Shown piece by piece: positions 16,400 through 25,400 of a DNA stretch of 48,593 nt (the stretch's first letter is position 1; each line of letters starts with the position of its first letter). A model generated the notes under the pieces. It ran no database searches, was not told where the DNA came from, and saw only the letters and a program-made list of their open reading frames with translations. Source of the DNA: Nitrospinaceae bacterium (GTDB lineage Bacteria; Nitrospinota; Nitrospinia; Nitrospinales; Nitrospinaceae); NCBI GenBank assembly GCA_029261535.1, contig JAJDBF010000020.1, forward strand, positions 1-48,593, read 5' to 3'. The position numbers were made by a program, and so were the translations under genes.

Positions 16400-18615
16400 C
16401 GCGCCTCTCCAGCATTTTTTAGTCGGACCCGGTGTTTGTTGCTGGTCGCCAAGCGGTAACTCTGTTCGATGTTTTTATAAATCGGATCATCCTCCCTGCG
16501 ATGACACGGCAGACAGTTGCCGACTTTAAGAATACGGTTCAGTTCTTTCTGATTAAAGGCGCGGGTGCCGGGCTGGTGGCTTCCTGCAACCGTTTGCCCT
16601 TGCACGGTGCCGCCGGGTAGAGGCGATCTTTCTCCCAGTGTACCGTAAATATTGCCCTGCATCACTGGAGTTGCCTTGTCTCTTTTGCCGGAAGACTTGC
16701 GTCCCATTTTAAGATCGGAATGACCGAGGCCTAATGTTTCTGGCGACAAGTGGCAGGAGGCGCAGGACCGGACTTTGGCGCCGACCGAATGCGGGTGCGT
16801 GGCGTTTCGTGTGTTCGCTCCCGAATATCCTTTCGGGTTGGTGAATACAAACTTGCGGTATTGGGCCGGGGCATCGCCATCAATGCTGATGATTGGAAGC
16901 GCATTGCCTTTGAGGTCGAACACAGTCAACGTGTTCAGTGGCATCGCATGCGCTGGTCGGACTTTGGCATCGGGGCCGACCAGTAGCGTCGGTTGCCTGA
17001 ATTCTTTTTCAGCCTGGTAACGGCTCCACGGGGTGGCACTATTTTGCGGATTGAAAGTCAAATGACAACCTGTGCATTGCGCCACCCAGGAGGAGTGGCA
17101 GGCATTGCACGCCAGCTTTTCATTGTGCTGTGAAATTAAATGAGACACCCCGTCTTTTATCAGGGGCACCTGCCAGGATTGTCCACTGCGTTTGGAAAAA
17201 ACTGTGATATTACCATCCTGCATTTTCACGTTAGACAATTTGCGTCCGCGCCGCGATACAACGGTCGAGTCACCGATGTTAACCGGGCTGTTGAGGTAGT
17301 GACGATTTTCCCGCAGGACGCGCAGGTCAGCGGCCGTCACCTGTTCTATTTGAGGATGACGGTCGATCGTTCCGTGGCAGGTGTCGCAGGCGATTTCGAC
17401 GGCATCATACTGACGTGAATAAAGAGAGCCGTCTCCCATGACATCAAACGAGCTGTGGCAGTCGATACATTCGATACCCGCGCGGGTGTGCACATCCTGA
17501 ACAGGATGTTCCGCCCTCAAGGATGACAATGATTTCATGAGCGTGCCGGATATGTTCGCCTTGATCGGACTCTGTGACTTGTGGCATTGCGTGCAAGTGG
17601 TCTGCTCCGGCAGGGCGGTCAGGCGATGCTGGCGCATGTGTCCGGTTTCATGTTTCGCAATCGTTGGGTCCATGCCTTCGTAGGTGCCTTCTTTGGAATA
17701 GGAAACGTGGCAAGCCGCGCAACCCTGCGACCGGTACTCGCCATCAGCAGGTTTGCCATCAAGGTGACACTGAAAACAGGTTGATCGCAATACGCCGTCT
17801 GCCGGATGATGCGAAATTTTTTCCGTACCGGTGGCGCGTCCTGTTTTCGTTTCCTGTTTGCGGTCTTTCGAAAGAAAAAAGGGGAGAGGTTCCAACTCGG
17901 GTTTGGATGGCGCAGAAAAATCCCCTTGCGTGTTTGTATGCGCGGGAACCCGTGAAACTCCGTACAAAGCTTCCGGTTGAGATTGCGCCGCCCACTGGTA
18001 CCGCAAGCCTGCGATCATTCCCGAAAGTGTTCCCATCATGGACCGACGCACGCGGTGCACGTGGTTTCTGCTGGCATCGGCGTGCCCGGCATGACAACCT
18101 ACCTGTCCGCAACTGAGATGCACCACCGACAAGGCCGATGGATTGCGTCTGCCGGTTCCGGCGGAGGCATCGAAGATCAGGCTGGCATGTGCTGAGGTTT
18201 TATCAAGGGAAGCGGCATCACCACCGTGGCACACAGTGCAACCGAAAGTCGCCGGATGCGAAGCACTCATCGACTCAATGCCATCGTGGCAGGTGAGGCA
18301 GGATTCATTTTTGTTTCCTTTAATGTCACTCACCGCAAGTTCCTGATTGGCTCCGATGCGGGCGGTCACTTGCATGCGTTTGATCTGCGGTTGCTTTGTT
18401 ATCCAGGATTGTTTTTCTTCAGCGGTGGAACTGGAGTCCGCTCGTAACTGGTGATATTGGCTTTGCCAGTATTGCCAGCCGGTGGTTTCCTGCGCTCCGC
18501 TCAGCCACGCCCCACCCAGTACGAGCCCCACACTCACTATAAAAATTCGAAGGTTCAACACAGGGTTTGCATCACCAAAGGTTGGGTGCCTGATGCGAAA
18601 ATTCGCGTCAGACAA
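16396..18615 (-). CDS. Multihaem c-type cytochrome (11 CXXCH plus one CX4CH)
   Basis: 739 aa in the longest frame, from a TTG. GTG (18561) or TTG (18558) would start directly before the signal peptide LRIFIVSVGLVLGGAWLSGA and is a good alternative. Canonical motifs are CLTCH, CTVCH, CFQCH, CAACH, CTQCH, CIDCH, CDTCH, CNACH, CTGCH, CASCH and CLPCH. A further site, C169-GQVG-C174-H175, has four residues between the cysteines and sits exactly where the paralogue has CGKCH. Blocks such as CAACH-x-Y, CIDCHS and LGLG after CASCH are shared with the decahaem protein. It is the first gene of the four-cytochrome operon, about 140 bp after glgX. Confidence 0.9.
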   Translation of the reverse strand: MSDANFRIRHPTFGDANPVLNLRIFIVSVGLVLGGAWLSGAQETTGWQYWQSQYHQLRADSSSTAEEKQSWITKQPQIKRMQVTARIGANQELAVSDIKGNKNESCLTCHDGIESMSASHPATFGCTVCHGGDAASLDKTSAHASLIFDASAGTGRRNPSALSVVHLSCGQVGCHAGHADASRNHVHRVRRSMMGTLSGMIAGLRYQWAAQSQPEALYGVSRVPAHTNTQGDFSAPSKPELEPLPFFLSKDRKQETKTGRATGTEKISHHPADGVLRSTCFQCHLDGKPADGEYRSQGCAACHVSYSKEGTYEGMDPTIAKHETGHMRQHRLTALPEQTTCTQCHKSQSPIKANISGTLMKSLSSLRAEHPVQDVHTRAGIECIDCHSSFDVMGDGSLYSRQYDAVEIACDTCHGTIDRHPQIEQVTAADLRVLRENRHYLNSPVNIGDSTVVSRRGRKLSNVKMQDGNITVFSKRSGQSWQVPLIKDGVSHLISQHNEKLACNACHSSWVAQCTGCHLTFNPQNSATPWSRYQAEKEFRQPTLLVGPDAKVRPAHAMPLNTLTVFDLKGNALPIISIDGDAPAQYRKFVFTNPKGYSGANTRNATHPHSVGAKVRSCASCHLSPETLGLGHSDLKMGRKSSGKRDKATPVMQGNIYGTLGERSPLPGGTVQGQTVAGSHQPGTRAFNQKELNRILKVGNCLPCHRREDDPIYKNIEQSYRLATSNKHRVRLKNAGEAR

Positions 18616-18699
18616 AGTGAAGAGATCATCCTAAATCGTGCTGGCCTCCAATGCAACCACCTAGCGGGTGCTCCGCGCACGGCGGGCTGACCTACCCTG

Positions 18700-18727
18700 T
18701 TCAAGAACCGCTATACGCGTTCTTGAA
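18700..18727. promoter_or_regulatory. 9-bp inverted repeat between glgX and the cytochrome operon
   Basis: TTCAAGAAC (18700-18708) and GTTCTTGAA (18719-18727) are perfect complements separated by 10 nt. It lies 29 nt after the glgX stop and about 85-110 nt before the cytochrome start. No T-run follows, so an operator or a Rho-independent stop without a U-tract are both possible. Confidence 0.45.
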
Positions 18728-18755
18728 TCCCGTTTGCCGTCGCGCCAGTGACCGC

Positions 18756-20813
18756 CTAGCACTCGAGTATGGCCAGGGACAGTGGTTGTAAATGAAAACT
18801 GTCTGTAGCTTGTTGTGGTTCTTCCGGGCTGAATGTGTCGATCAGTACATTCCAGGTGCAACCTTTTTTGGCAGTCGGCAATTGAAAGGACACGCCAAAA
18901 TTATCAGACGCGTGAAACAGCAGGAGCAGAGAGCCGCTGTTTTGCTCCTGCTCGTTTCGGATCAGGGCACCTATCGTGTGTAGGGATTCGTCCGACCAGT
19001 CGTTGGCGTTTATTTCCCGTCCATCCGCGTGTAGCCAGGTCAGGTCTTTTTCCTTGTCAAAATCTTCTCCGCTGAAAAAATGTTTGCGGCAAAGTGTCGG
19101 GTGATTTTGCCTGAGCTGTGAGAGTTTCTGGATGAATTGCAAAAAGCCTTTCTGCTCTTTATCGAGGTCCCAATGATAATAGTTGATGTCATTGTCCTGA
19201 CACCAGGCGTTGTTATTGCCCCACTGGGTTTTGCCCAACTCATCGCCTCCCAGCAACATGGGAGTGCCGAGGGAAACGAATAATGTGGTCATCAGATTGC
19301 GTTTCTGGCGTTGCCTTATTTCTTTGATTTCAGGATCGAGTGATGGGCCTTCCTCGCCGTGATTTTGGCTGAGGTTGTTGTCGGTGCCATCGCGGTTGTT
19401 TTCGCCATTGGCTTCATTGTGTTTGGTTTGGTAGCTGACCAGGTCTTGCAAGGTGAAACCATCGTGACAGGTGATGTAGCTCACCGTTGCTCTCGGTGAG
19501 CGTTGTTGGGGACCGAAGATGTCTTCGCTTCCTGCGAGTCGTCTTGCGAACAAACCAGATTGCAGATCGTCTCCGCGCCAGAACCGGCGCATTCCATTTC
19601 TGTACTGGTCGTTCCATTCAGAAAAATTTTTTGGAAAGTGCGCCAGTTGATAGCCATCGTCACCGAGGTCCCAGGGTTCGGCGATGAGTTTCACTTGAGA
19701 CAGGATAGGATCGCTTTGCAAAGCTTCAAAAAATGGATGGGCGGAATCGAATCCTGTTGAAGTCCGACCGAGGACCGTTGCCAGATCAAAACGAAACCCG
19801 TCAACGTGCATGTCGTTTACCCAGAAGTGCAGACTGTCGAGTATCAACTGCCTCGCTACCGGGTGATCGATGTTCCACATATTGCCGCATCCGGTAAAAT
19901 CGCGGTATCTCGATGGATCGTTTTCATCGAGACAGTAATAGGCTGGGTTGTCGAGGCCTCGGTAACTCAGCGTAGGGCCATGCACCGATCCTTCGGCACT
20001 GTGGTTGTAAACCACATCGAGGATGATTTCGAGTCCGGCCTGATGCAAAGCCTTTACCATGGATTTGAATTCGCGGGCCGGGTCCAGTGGGTGCGTTCGG
20101 GCGAATCGCCCATCCGGCGCAAAGGGCAGAAGCGTGTTGTAGCCCCAATAGTTGATGAGCCCATGTTGTCGGCAATGCCATTCGTCAAACGCCTGATGTA
20201 CCGGTAGCAATTCGATAGTGGTGATGCCGAGGCTTTTCAAATGGTCGAGGACCGGCTGAGTTGTCAGGCCGAGGTAACTGCCGCGCAAAGGTTCGGCAAC
20301 TTTTGGATGCCGCGCGGTGAGGCTTTTGACGTGAGTTTCGTAGATCAGGGTGCGTTCCCAGGGAATGCCGGGGGGATGGTCATCTTCCCAGTCAAAGGAC
20401 GGGTCGGTGACCCGTGCCAGTGGCGCGACATCGGCATTGTCCTGCAAGTCCGGAGCATCTTGTTGATCCGGGTGGTGACCGTACAGGCGTTCATCCCAGA
20501 TCGGTGCCCGTCCCAGAGCGCGGGCGTAGGGGTCGATCAAAATTTTATTTGGATTACAAAGCAGGCCCTTGGTCGGAATGTACGGGCCGTGGACTCGATA
20601 ACCGTAGAGGCTTTCAGAGGTGGCAGAGGCAACCAGCACCGTCCACCAGCCGTTGCCCTCTGGTGCCAGAGGAATGCGCTTCGATTCAGTTTTGCAGGTG
20701 GGTGACTCAAACAGGCAAAGGTCTATTCCTGTGGCTGAGCTGGAATAGAGTGTGAAGCGAATTCCTCCGGGCTCTTGATGGGAACCCGGGGGAGATGCCG
20801 GTTTCAAGACCAT
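18756..20813 (-). CDS. glgX: Glycogen debranching enzyme GlgX (isoamylase type)
   Basis: 685 aa. The N-terminal CBM48-like domain (about 15-90) is followed by the GH13 barrel. Catalytic residues are visible: nucleophile D343 in VDGFRFDLATVLGR, acid/base E379 in LIAEPWDLG, and H450-D451 in SYITCHDGFTLQDLVSYQ. The GlgX/isoamylase marks NHSAEGSVHGPTLSYRGLDN and HNEANGENNRDG are present. The enzyme hydrolyses alpha-1,6 branches of limit dextrin in the cytoplasm. No other glg gene is in the window. It is followed on the same strand by the cytochrome operon after 140 bp. Confidence 0.93.
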   Translation of the reverse strand: MVLKPASPPGSHQEPGGIRFTLYSSSATGIDLCLFESPTCKTESKRIPLAPEGNGWWTVLVASATSESLYGYRVHGPYIPTKGLLCNPNKILIDPYARALGRAPIWDERLYGHHPDQQDAPDLQDNADVAPLARVTDPSFDWEDDHPPGIPWERTLIYETHVKSLTARHPKVAEPLRGSYLGLTTQPVLDHLKSLGITTIELLPVHQAFDEWHCRQHGLINYWGYNTLLPFAPDGRFARTHPLDPAREFKSMVKALHQAGLEIILDVVYNHSAEGSVHGPTLSYRGLDNPAYYCLDENDPSRYRDFTGCGNMWNIDHPVARQLILDSLHFWVNDMHVDGFRFDLATVLGRTSTGFDSAHPFFEALQSDPILSQVKLIAEPWDLGDDGYQLAHFPKNFSEWNDQYRNGMRRFWRGDDLQSGLFARRLAGSEDIFGPQQRSPRATVSYITCHDGFTLQDLVSYQTKHNEANGENNRDGTDNNLSQNHGEEGPSLDPEIKEIRQRQKRNLMTTLFVSLGTPMLLGGDELGKTQWGNNNAWCQDNDINYYHWDLDKEQKGFLQFIQKLSQLRQNHPTLCRKHFFSGEDFDKEKDLTWLHADGREINANDWSDESLHTIGALIRNEQEQNSGSLLLLFHASDNFGVSFQLPTAKKGCTWNVLIDTFSPEEPQQATDSFHLQPLSLAILEC

Positions 20814-20837
20814 GCTATTAGGTGGGGTACCGTGCGG

Positions 20838-21350
20838 TCAGTAAACCGGATTGTGAAAATAGTACAAGGCATCGTCTCCGGGGACGATGGTGTAGTCGGG
20901 CAAACTGGAGCAATGCTCATGCGCGATTTTCCAGGTCTTGCCCTTGTTGAGAAACCCGTAGGTGCAGACGCTGTGCTGGCGTTCATCAATGTGACCAGAA
21001 GTGGAAGTGACGCTGACCATTTCATCGACCAGAATAAACGCACTCGTGCCACCGATACCCTTGCTCAGTATCTTGCGTTCGATCACACACTTGAGACCTT
21101 TGAGGTCCGCCATCATGCCTTCGTAGTCCTTGATGCGCGAGTCGAGCATGATGCGCTTGTCATCGAACATGATGACCATGTCTTTTGTGTAAAACTGCGC
21201 GAGGTCTTTTGGGGCGGTGCACACTTTGGCATCGACATTGGACAATACCTCGGTCAGGGCATCGGTGTCCGCCGCAAGAACAGGTTGGGTGAATCCTATT
21301 ATACAGAAGCTCAAGATGAGCCCGGTGATGATGTTTTGGGATTTCAACAT
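20838..21350 (-). CDS. Secreted NTF2-like / SnoaL-fold protein
   Basis: 170 aa from the ATG at 21350, which follows GGAG with good spacing; a longer frame has no ribosome site. A signal peptide ends QPVLA. The rest (LTEVLSNVDAKVCTAPKDL, FYTKDMVIMFDDKRIM, then strands ending KTWKIAHEHCSSLPDY) has the alpha+beta cone layout of NTF2-like/DUF4440 proteins. These bind small ligands or act as accessory domains. No catalytic residue can be assigned. There are three or four cysteines, possibly forming a disulfide. It is 25 nt upstream of the glgX start on the same strand. Confidence 0.6.
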   Translation of the reverse strand: MLKSQNIITGLILSFCIIGFTQPVLAADTDALTEVLSNVDAKVCTAPKDLAQFYTKDMVIMFDDKRIMLDSRIKDYEGMMADLKGLKCVIERKILSKGIGGTSAFILVDEMVSVTSTSGHIDERQHSVCTYGFLNKGKTWKIAHEHCSSLPDYTIVPGDDALYYFHNPVY

Positions 21351-21393
21351 GAAACCACTCCAAAGAGTTATTGTTAGCAAATGGCTGAAGGGA

Positions 21394-21493
21394 GTCTCTA
21401 ATAATTGTTTTTGACCGCGAGCCCCCTTTGGTTTTAAAAGGGGAGCGAGTTACAGAAACAGAAAATATCGAATTATTTGAGGTCCTCTGAAAA
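21394..21493. repeat. Dispersed hairpin repeat (family H), copy 1
   Basis: Conserved blocks on the plus strand: CTCTAATAATTG, TTTTTGACCGCGAG, a core hairpin CCCCTTTGGTTTTAAAAGGGG, GCGAGTTAC, GAAAATATCGAATTATTTGA and GGTCCTCT. It lies 44 nt 5' of the NTF2-like gene (minus strand) and after the NHL gene stop. Confidence 0.65.
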
Positions 21494-21541
21494 GTTTTTT
21501 GCTCCAGCCTTCGTTTTGTCCTAGGGGAAACTCTGGTGATA

Positions 21542-23713
21542 CTAGGGGAAATTCTGGAAATAAATCTGGACCTCTTCGCCTTCATTGGCCCAGCCAAAAT
21601 GTCCGCTCCCGGCAAGAGTGGTGATGATGCCTTTAGTGTCCACCTTGCGAATGCGGTTGTTGCCCATATCTGTAATGTACATGTTGCCTTTGGAATCGAA
21701 CGCCAGGCATGTAGGTGTTTTGAGCATGGCTTTGGTTGCCGGTCCGCCGTCACCGAAATATCCCTGGATGCCGAGTCGCCCGGCGACCGTTGAGATGGTT
21801 CCGTCTTTGGCAATTTTGCGGATGGCATGTGTTCCTGATTCGACAATGTGCAGTTCGCCTGAAGGAGACATCACCAGATCGTCGATGGATTTGATTCCGG
21901 CTTCAAGTGCGGGTCCGCCATCGCCGGTGTCAGCAAATTTATTGTTGCCCGCGATGGTGGTGATTCTGCCTTTTGGGTCGATCTTGCGGATGACATTGTT
22001 GGCCGCATCACCGACATAAATATTTCCCGCATCGTCCATTTCCAGTGTTCGCGGATCGCGGAAGGCGGCTTCTTTAGCGGGTCCGCCGTCACCGTGATAA
22101 CCGGATTCCCCGGTACCGGCGATGGTGGTGAATCTGCCAGAAGTGTCAAAGCGTCGCAATTGATGGTTGATCCGATCAGCAATGATCAGGTTGCCCTTGC
22201 CGTCTGGCAGGATGTCTGAGAACTGGGTGATGGCAACGATATTTGATTTAGATGAAGCTCCTACATGCTCGCCGGTGGTGATCACCTTTTGATATTTTTT
22301 ATCACCGGTGGACAGGGCGAGGTCGATATTGCCGCCCGGTGTGAATTTGCGAACGATGCTGACAAATCCGCTCGGACTCATGAAATAAATTTCGCCCTTT
22401 TTATTTTTTGCAAGATAGGTGGGATAAACCGAAGCTTCGAGAGCCGGGCCGCCATCGCCTATGTTGCCGCGACGACCGTTTCCAGCGATGGTGCTGATGA
22501 TGCCGTCAGGTGAGATTTGCCGGATGCGAAAGTGTGCCTTGTCAGAAAAGATGACGTTGTCCTTGTCGTCGACCAGAATGCCGTGAGGAAAATTGAGCCG
22601 TGCGCCAGTGGCCGGTCCGCCGTCTCCGCCAAATAATTTGATGCCATCACCGGCAACGGTTTCCACCTTACTGCCCTGCGGGTCGATTCGGCGAATGCGG
22701 TAATGCGAGCGGTCGGCGATGATCAAGTTGTCGTTTTGATCGATGGCGATGGCAAACGGTTTTCTCAGATTGGTTTCCCTGGCCACTTCTGAATCTCCGT
22801 TGTATTCCTGCGTTCCCGTACCGGCGAATGTCCGAATCATGCCGAGGTTGTCGATCACCCGAATGCGGTTGTTGTAATTGTCCGCAATGTAGAGGTTGCC
22901 TTTGGAATCGAGTGCCACACCGGTGGGACCAGCGAAGCTTGCCCGGTAGGCAGGGCCGTTATCACCGATGAAATAAAACCCGCCGTCTCCACCGGCGGTG
23001 GTGATGATGCCATTAGGAGTCACTTTGCGAATGCGATTGTTGCCACGGTCAGCAATGTACAGGTTGTCCTTGGGGTCCATCGCCAGGCCAAACGGTTTGT
23101 CCAGAGTGGCTTTGAGAGCCGGGCCGTTGTCGCCGAAATACCCTTCATTGCCATTCCCGGCATAGGTGCTGATTTTTCCTTGGCTGTCTACCTTACGGAT
23201 GCGATTGTTCGACCGGTCCGAAAGATAAAGATTGCCCTTGCTGTCCGTGACCACACCGGAGGGCAGGCTGATACTGGCTTTTGTCGCTGGACCGCCATCG
23301 CCGCTGAACCCGGCTGTGCCATTACCGGCAACGGTGGTGATGATGCCTTTGCTGTCGATTTTGCGGACGCGATTGTTTTCCCGGTCGGCAATGTACAGGT
23401 TGCCCGCTTTGTCGAAATGCAAACCGGCTGGCATTTTCAACAAGGCTTTTGTCGCCGGTCCGCCATCTCCGGAAAATCCGGATTTGCCGGTGCCAGCCAC
23501 GGTGTGGATCATGCCCTTGGCATCTACACGGGTGACGATGTTGTGATCACGCTGAGCAATATAAATGTCCCCGTTAGGCGCGACAGTGACACCATCCACC
23601 AGCGAGATTGCGGCCTCTGTCGCTTTTTTTGCGAGGCCGGTCGCAGGGACTGCGACCAGTCCTATCAGGCAGATGGTTGTGATTAACAGACTATTTTTAA
23701 AGGTGTTGAACAT
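21542..23713 (-). CDS. Secreted NHL-repeat beta-propeller protein
   Basis: 723 aa with a signal peptide (LLITTICLIGLVAVPATGLA). About ten NHL-type units follow, each with an NRIRKVD-like segment, an ITTVAGNG-like strand and a GDGGPATKA-like turn. The turn is altered in units 4-5 (GDNGPAYRA, GDSEVARET). Two six-bladed propellers or one extended array would fit. Such proteins are usually scaffolds or binding proteins outside the cytoplasm; no enzyme motif is visible. Shine-Dalgarno GAGGGG lies directly before the ATG. The last codons and stop are duplicated just downstream (21521-21536 against 21542-21557). Confidence 0.88.
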   Translation of the reverse strand: MFNTFKNSLLITTICLIGLVAVPATGLAKKATEAAISLVDGVTVAPNGDIYIAQRDHNIVTRVDAKGMIHTVAGTGKSGFSGDGGPATKALLKMPAGLHFDKAGNLYIADRENNRVRKIDSKGIITTVAGNGTAGFSGDGGPATKASISLPSGVVTDSKGNLYLSDRSNNRIRKVDSQGKISTYAGNGNEGYFGDNGPALKATLDKPFGLAMDPKDNLYIADRGNNRIRKVTPNGIITTAGGDGGFYFIGDNGPAYRASFAGPTGVALDSKGNLYIADNYNNRIRVIDNLGMIRTFAGTGTQEYNGDSEVARETNLRKPFAIAIDQNDNLIIADRSHYRIRRIDPQGSKVETVAGDGIKLFGGDGGPATGARLNFPHGILVDDKDNVIFSDKAHFRIRQISPDGIISTIAGNGRRGNIGDGGPALEASVYPTYLAKNKKGEIYFMSPSGFVSIVRKFTPGGNIDLALSTGDKKYQKVITTGEHVGASSKSNIVAITQFSDILPDGKGNLIIADRINHQLRRFDTSGRFTTIAGTGESGYHGDGGPAKEAAFRDPRTLEMDDAGNIYVGDAANNVIRKIDPKGRITTIAGNNKFADTGDGGPALEAGIKSIDDLVMSPSGELHIVESGTHAIRKIAKDGTISTVAGRLGIQGYFGDGGPATKAMLKTPTCLAFDSKGNMYITDMGNNRIRKVDTKGIITTLAGSGHFGWANEGEEVQIYFQNFP

Positions 23714-24161
23714 AAATCCCCTCGAATTTCAATTTGAACAAGGCTTGATTAACGCCAGTTGATGCTTAAATGGTTCCTCTGGTTACAGTATGTCAAGATT
23801 ACCATGGTCCAACCCCAATAAAACAACAGTAAAAATGGGATGGACTAAAGAAAAATGTTTTTACTTTTCCAGGTGGTCCGGTTCAACTGCAGGAGGGACC
23901 TAATTGATGATTATTTAGGCGTTTTGCGGATTATACGGTAGCAATGAATCCTGTCAATGGCTTTTGGCTGGGAAATGCACCTCAACGCGGAATTTCATTC
24001 AGGGGGCTGGAAGCGCACCTTCTTTGAAAAAGGTTGAACCTTCTCATTTTTTGAGGCAAGATTGCCCGAAAATTTCCTATCAATGGTAGGAAAACATCAC
24101 GCTGGCAAAGCAAGGCGGGTAACGGATTGTTCGGCCTTTAGAAAGTAGCGAGGGGGTAAAA
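23714..24161. other. Intergenic region between divergent genes
   Basis: 448 bp with no convincing gene. Visible structures are TTTCCTATCAATGGTAGGAAA near 24075-24095 (hairpin) and a strong ribosome site, GAGGGGG, at 24150-24156 for the following TTG-start gene. The left side should hold the NHL gene promoter, but no clear -35/-10 pair was seen. Confidence 0.5.
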
Positions 24162-25388
24162 TTGTATCCAAAAGAAGCGCGGGCGCACCTACACGATCTC
24201 CTCACTCTACATATTCGTCAGCAGGAGGCCTTCGGCCCGCTGGCCTTGACCTTTATTCGCGATCACGATCTGGATAAACTGGAACTTCTTCCAGAAGAGC
24301 AATTCAATCTGGTAATGGCGGTGGCGCAAACCCTGGCGGACGAGCCCAAGCGTTACAACCAGAAAGTTGAATTGTTGAAGCGGGCGCGGCAACTGGTTCC
24401 GCAGACGCGGTTCAATAATCCCCAGCTCACACGTCAACTCGATTTTGACATTCAGAAGACGCAGTCAGACCGTGATCTTTACGACGCCGCGATGAAGGTT
24501 CCTAAACGTGAGGGGCTGACAGGGCAGAAATTGATCGTGCAGTCGGAGGTGTCGGACTATATGCTGAACCTGGCGCAGAAGCGGGCGGCGGCCTACTATC
24601 AGGAAAAATACGCGCTGACCAAAGAAGCGCGGGCGGCCCAGCAATTTTCCGGCGCACCGCGAAAGTTTGAACCGGATAACAAAACGGTGCACAAGGAATT
24701 CCCCGGTGCCTGTGGCCCGTTCATGAACGCGCGCACCAACGCCTACCACCTGATGTTGCCGTTCGATCTGAAAATCAGTCGCAAGCCAGATGACGCGCTG
24801 GATGCGATCATGAAAATTTTTTACTGCAAGATGGGCTATTCATTTCCGCTGGCGTATGAGTCCGGTCAATTGTGCAACCTGAATGACGGGCAGGTGGTCG
24901 ACATTGGTATGGACGATCCGAACCTGTTATTCGTCTCGGCATCGGCGGTGAAGGAGCGCGAGTTCAAATGCCCGCCGATGGAAACCTCCGTTCAGGTGCC
25001 GCCGGAATATGAATACCCGGTCGCCGTGATCGAGCGCACCGGCTCGCTCGGTCCTTATATACAGATCGTGACCAATTATAAAGTGTGGTTCGATGCCTCG
25101 GTGCTGTCCCTGTTGATCCAGGGTGCGCCGGATTTGCACGAGTATGGTCTGCAAGGCGGGTCCGGTCTGATGACGCGGTCCCACGCGGCGGATAAAATCG
25201 ACGCTTATGCCGATGCCTTGAAGGACGCATGGAAAGAGGGCCTGAGTTTCAACTTCGTCAACATCCACCTTGCGCTGATGGATGGAGTCGACTCGGCAAT
25301 GGTTCCCTACAATACCCCGCTGTTCACTTTGTATCCCACCCTCAACCAGCAATGCTATAAAGTCGAAGACTCCCGCAACATGGGGTGA
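24162..25388 (+). CDS. Unrecognised conserved-looking protein
   Basis: 408 aa. The TTG start is supported by GAGGGGG six nucleotides upstream, and no ATG nearby fits. No signal peptide or membrane segment is seen, so it is probably cytoplasmic. The N-terminal ~160 residues are helical and charged. The C-terminal half has mixed alpha/beta text: CGPFMNARTNAYHLMLPFDL, FYCKMGYSFPLAYESGQLC and VVDIGMDDPNLLFVSAS. About six cysteines and several His residues are scattered. I do not recognise the family. Codon use resembles the neighbouring radical SAM gene, and both show the same GC-rich style. The stop is 12 bp from that of the convergent membrane protein gene. Confidence 0.75.
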   Translation: MYPKEARAHLHDLLTLHIRQQEAFGPLALTFIRDHDLDKLELLPEEQFNLVMAVAQTLADEPKRYNQKVELLKRARQLVPQTRFNNPQLTRQLDFDIQKTQSDRDLYDAAMKVPKREGLTGQKLIVQSEVSDYMLNLAQKRAAAYYQEKYALTKEARAAQQFSGAPRKFEPDNKTVHKEFPGACGPFMNARTNAYHLMLPFDLKISRKPDDALDAIMKIFYCKMGYSFPLAYESGQLCNLNDGQVVDIGMDDPNLLFVSASAVKEREFKCPPMETSVQVPPEYEYPVAVIERTGSLGPYIQIVTNYKVWFDASVLSLLIQGAPDLHEYGLQGGSGLMTRSHAADKIDAYADALKDAWKEGLSFNFVNIHLALMDGVDSAMVPYNTPLFTLYPTLNQQCYKVEDSRNMG

Positions 25389-25400
25389 TACTTCGCGGTG

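Noticed and set aside
21600..23550. DNA tandem repeat or CRISPR-like spacing across the NHL gene
   Set aside because: The periodicity follows NHL protein repeats with drifted codons; there are no identical direct repeats with spacers.
24075..24140. Possible c-di-GMP or other riboswitch before the 408-aa gene
   Set aside because: Hairpin and GCAAAGC-like text are present, but the conserved order of GEMM motifs is not; kept only as a hairpin.
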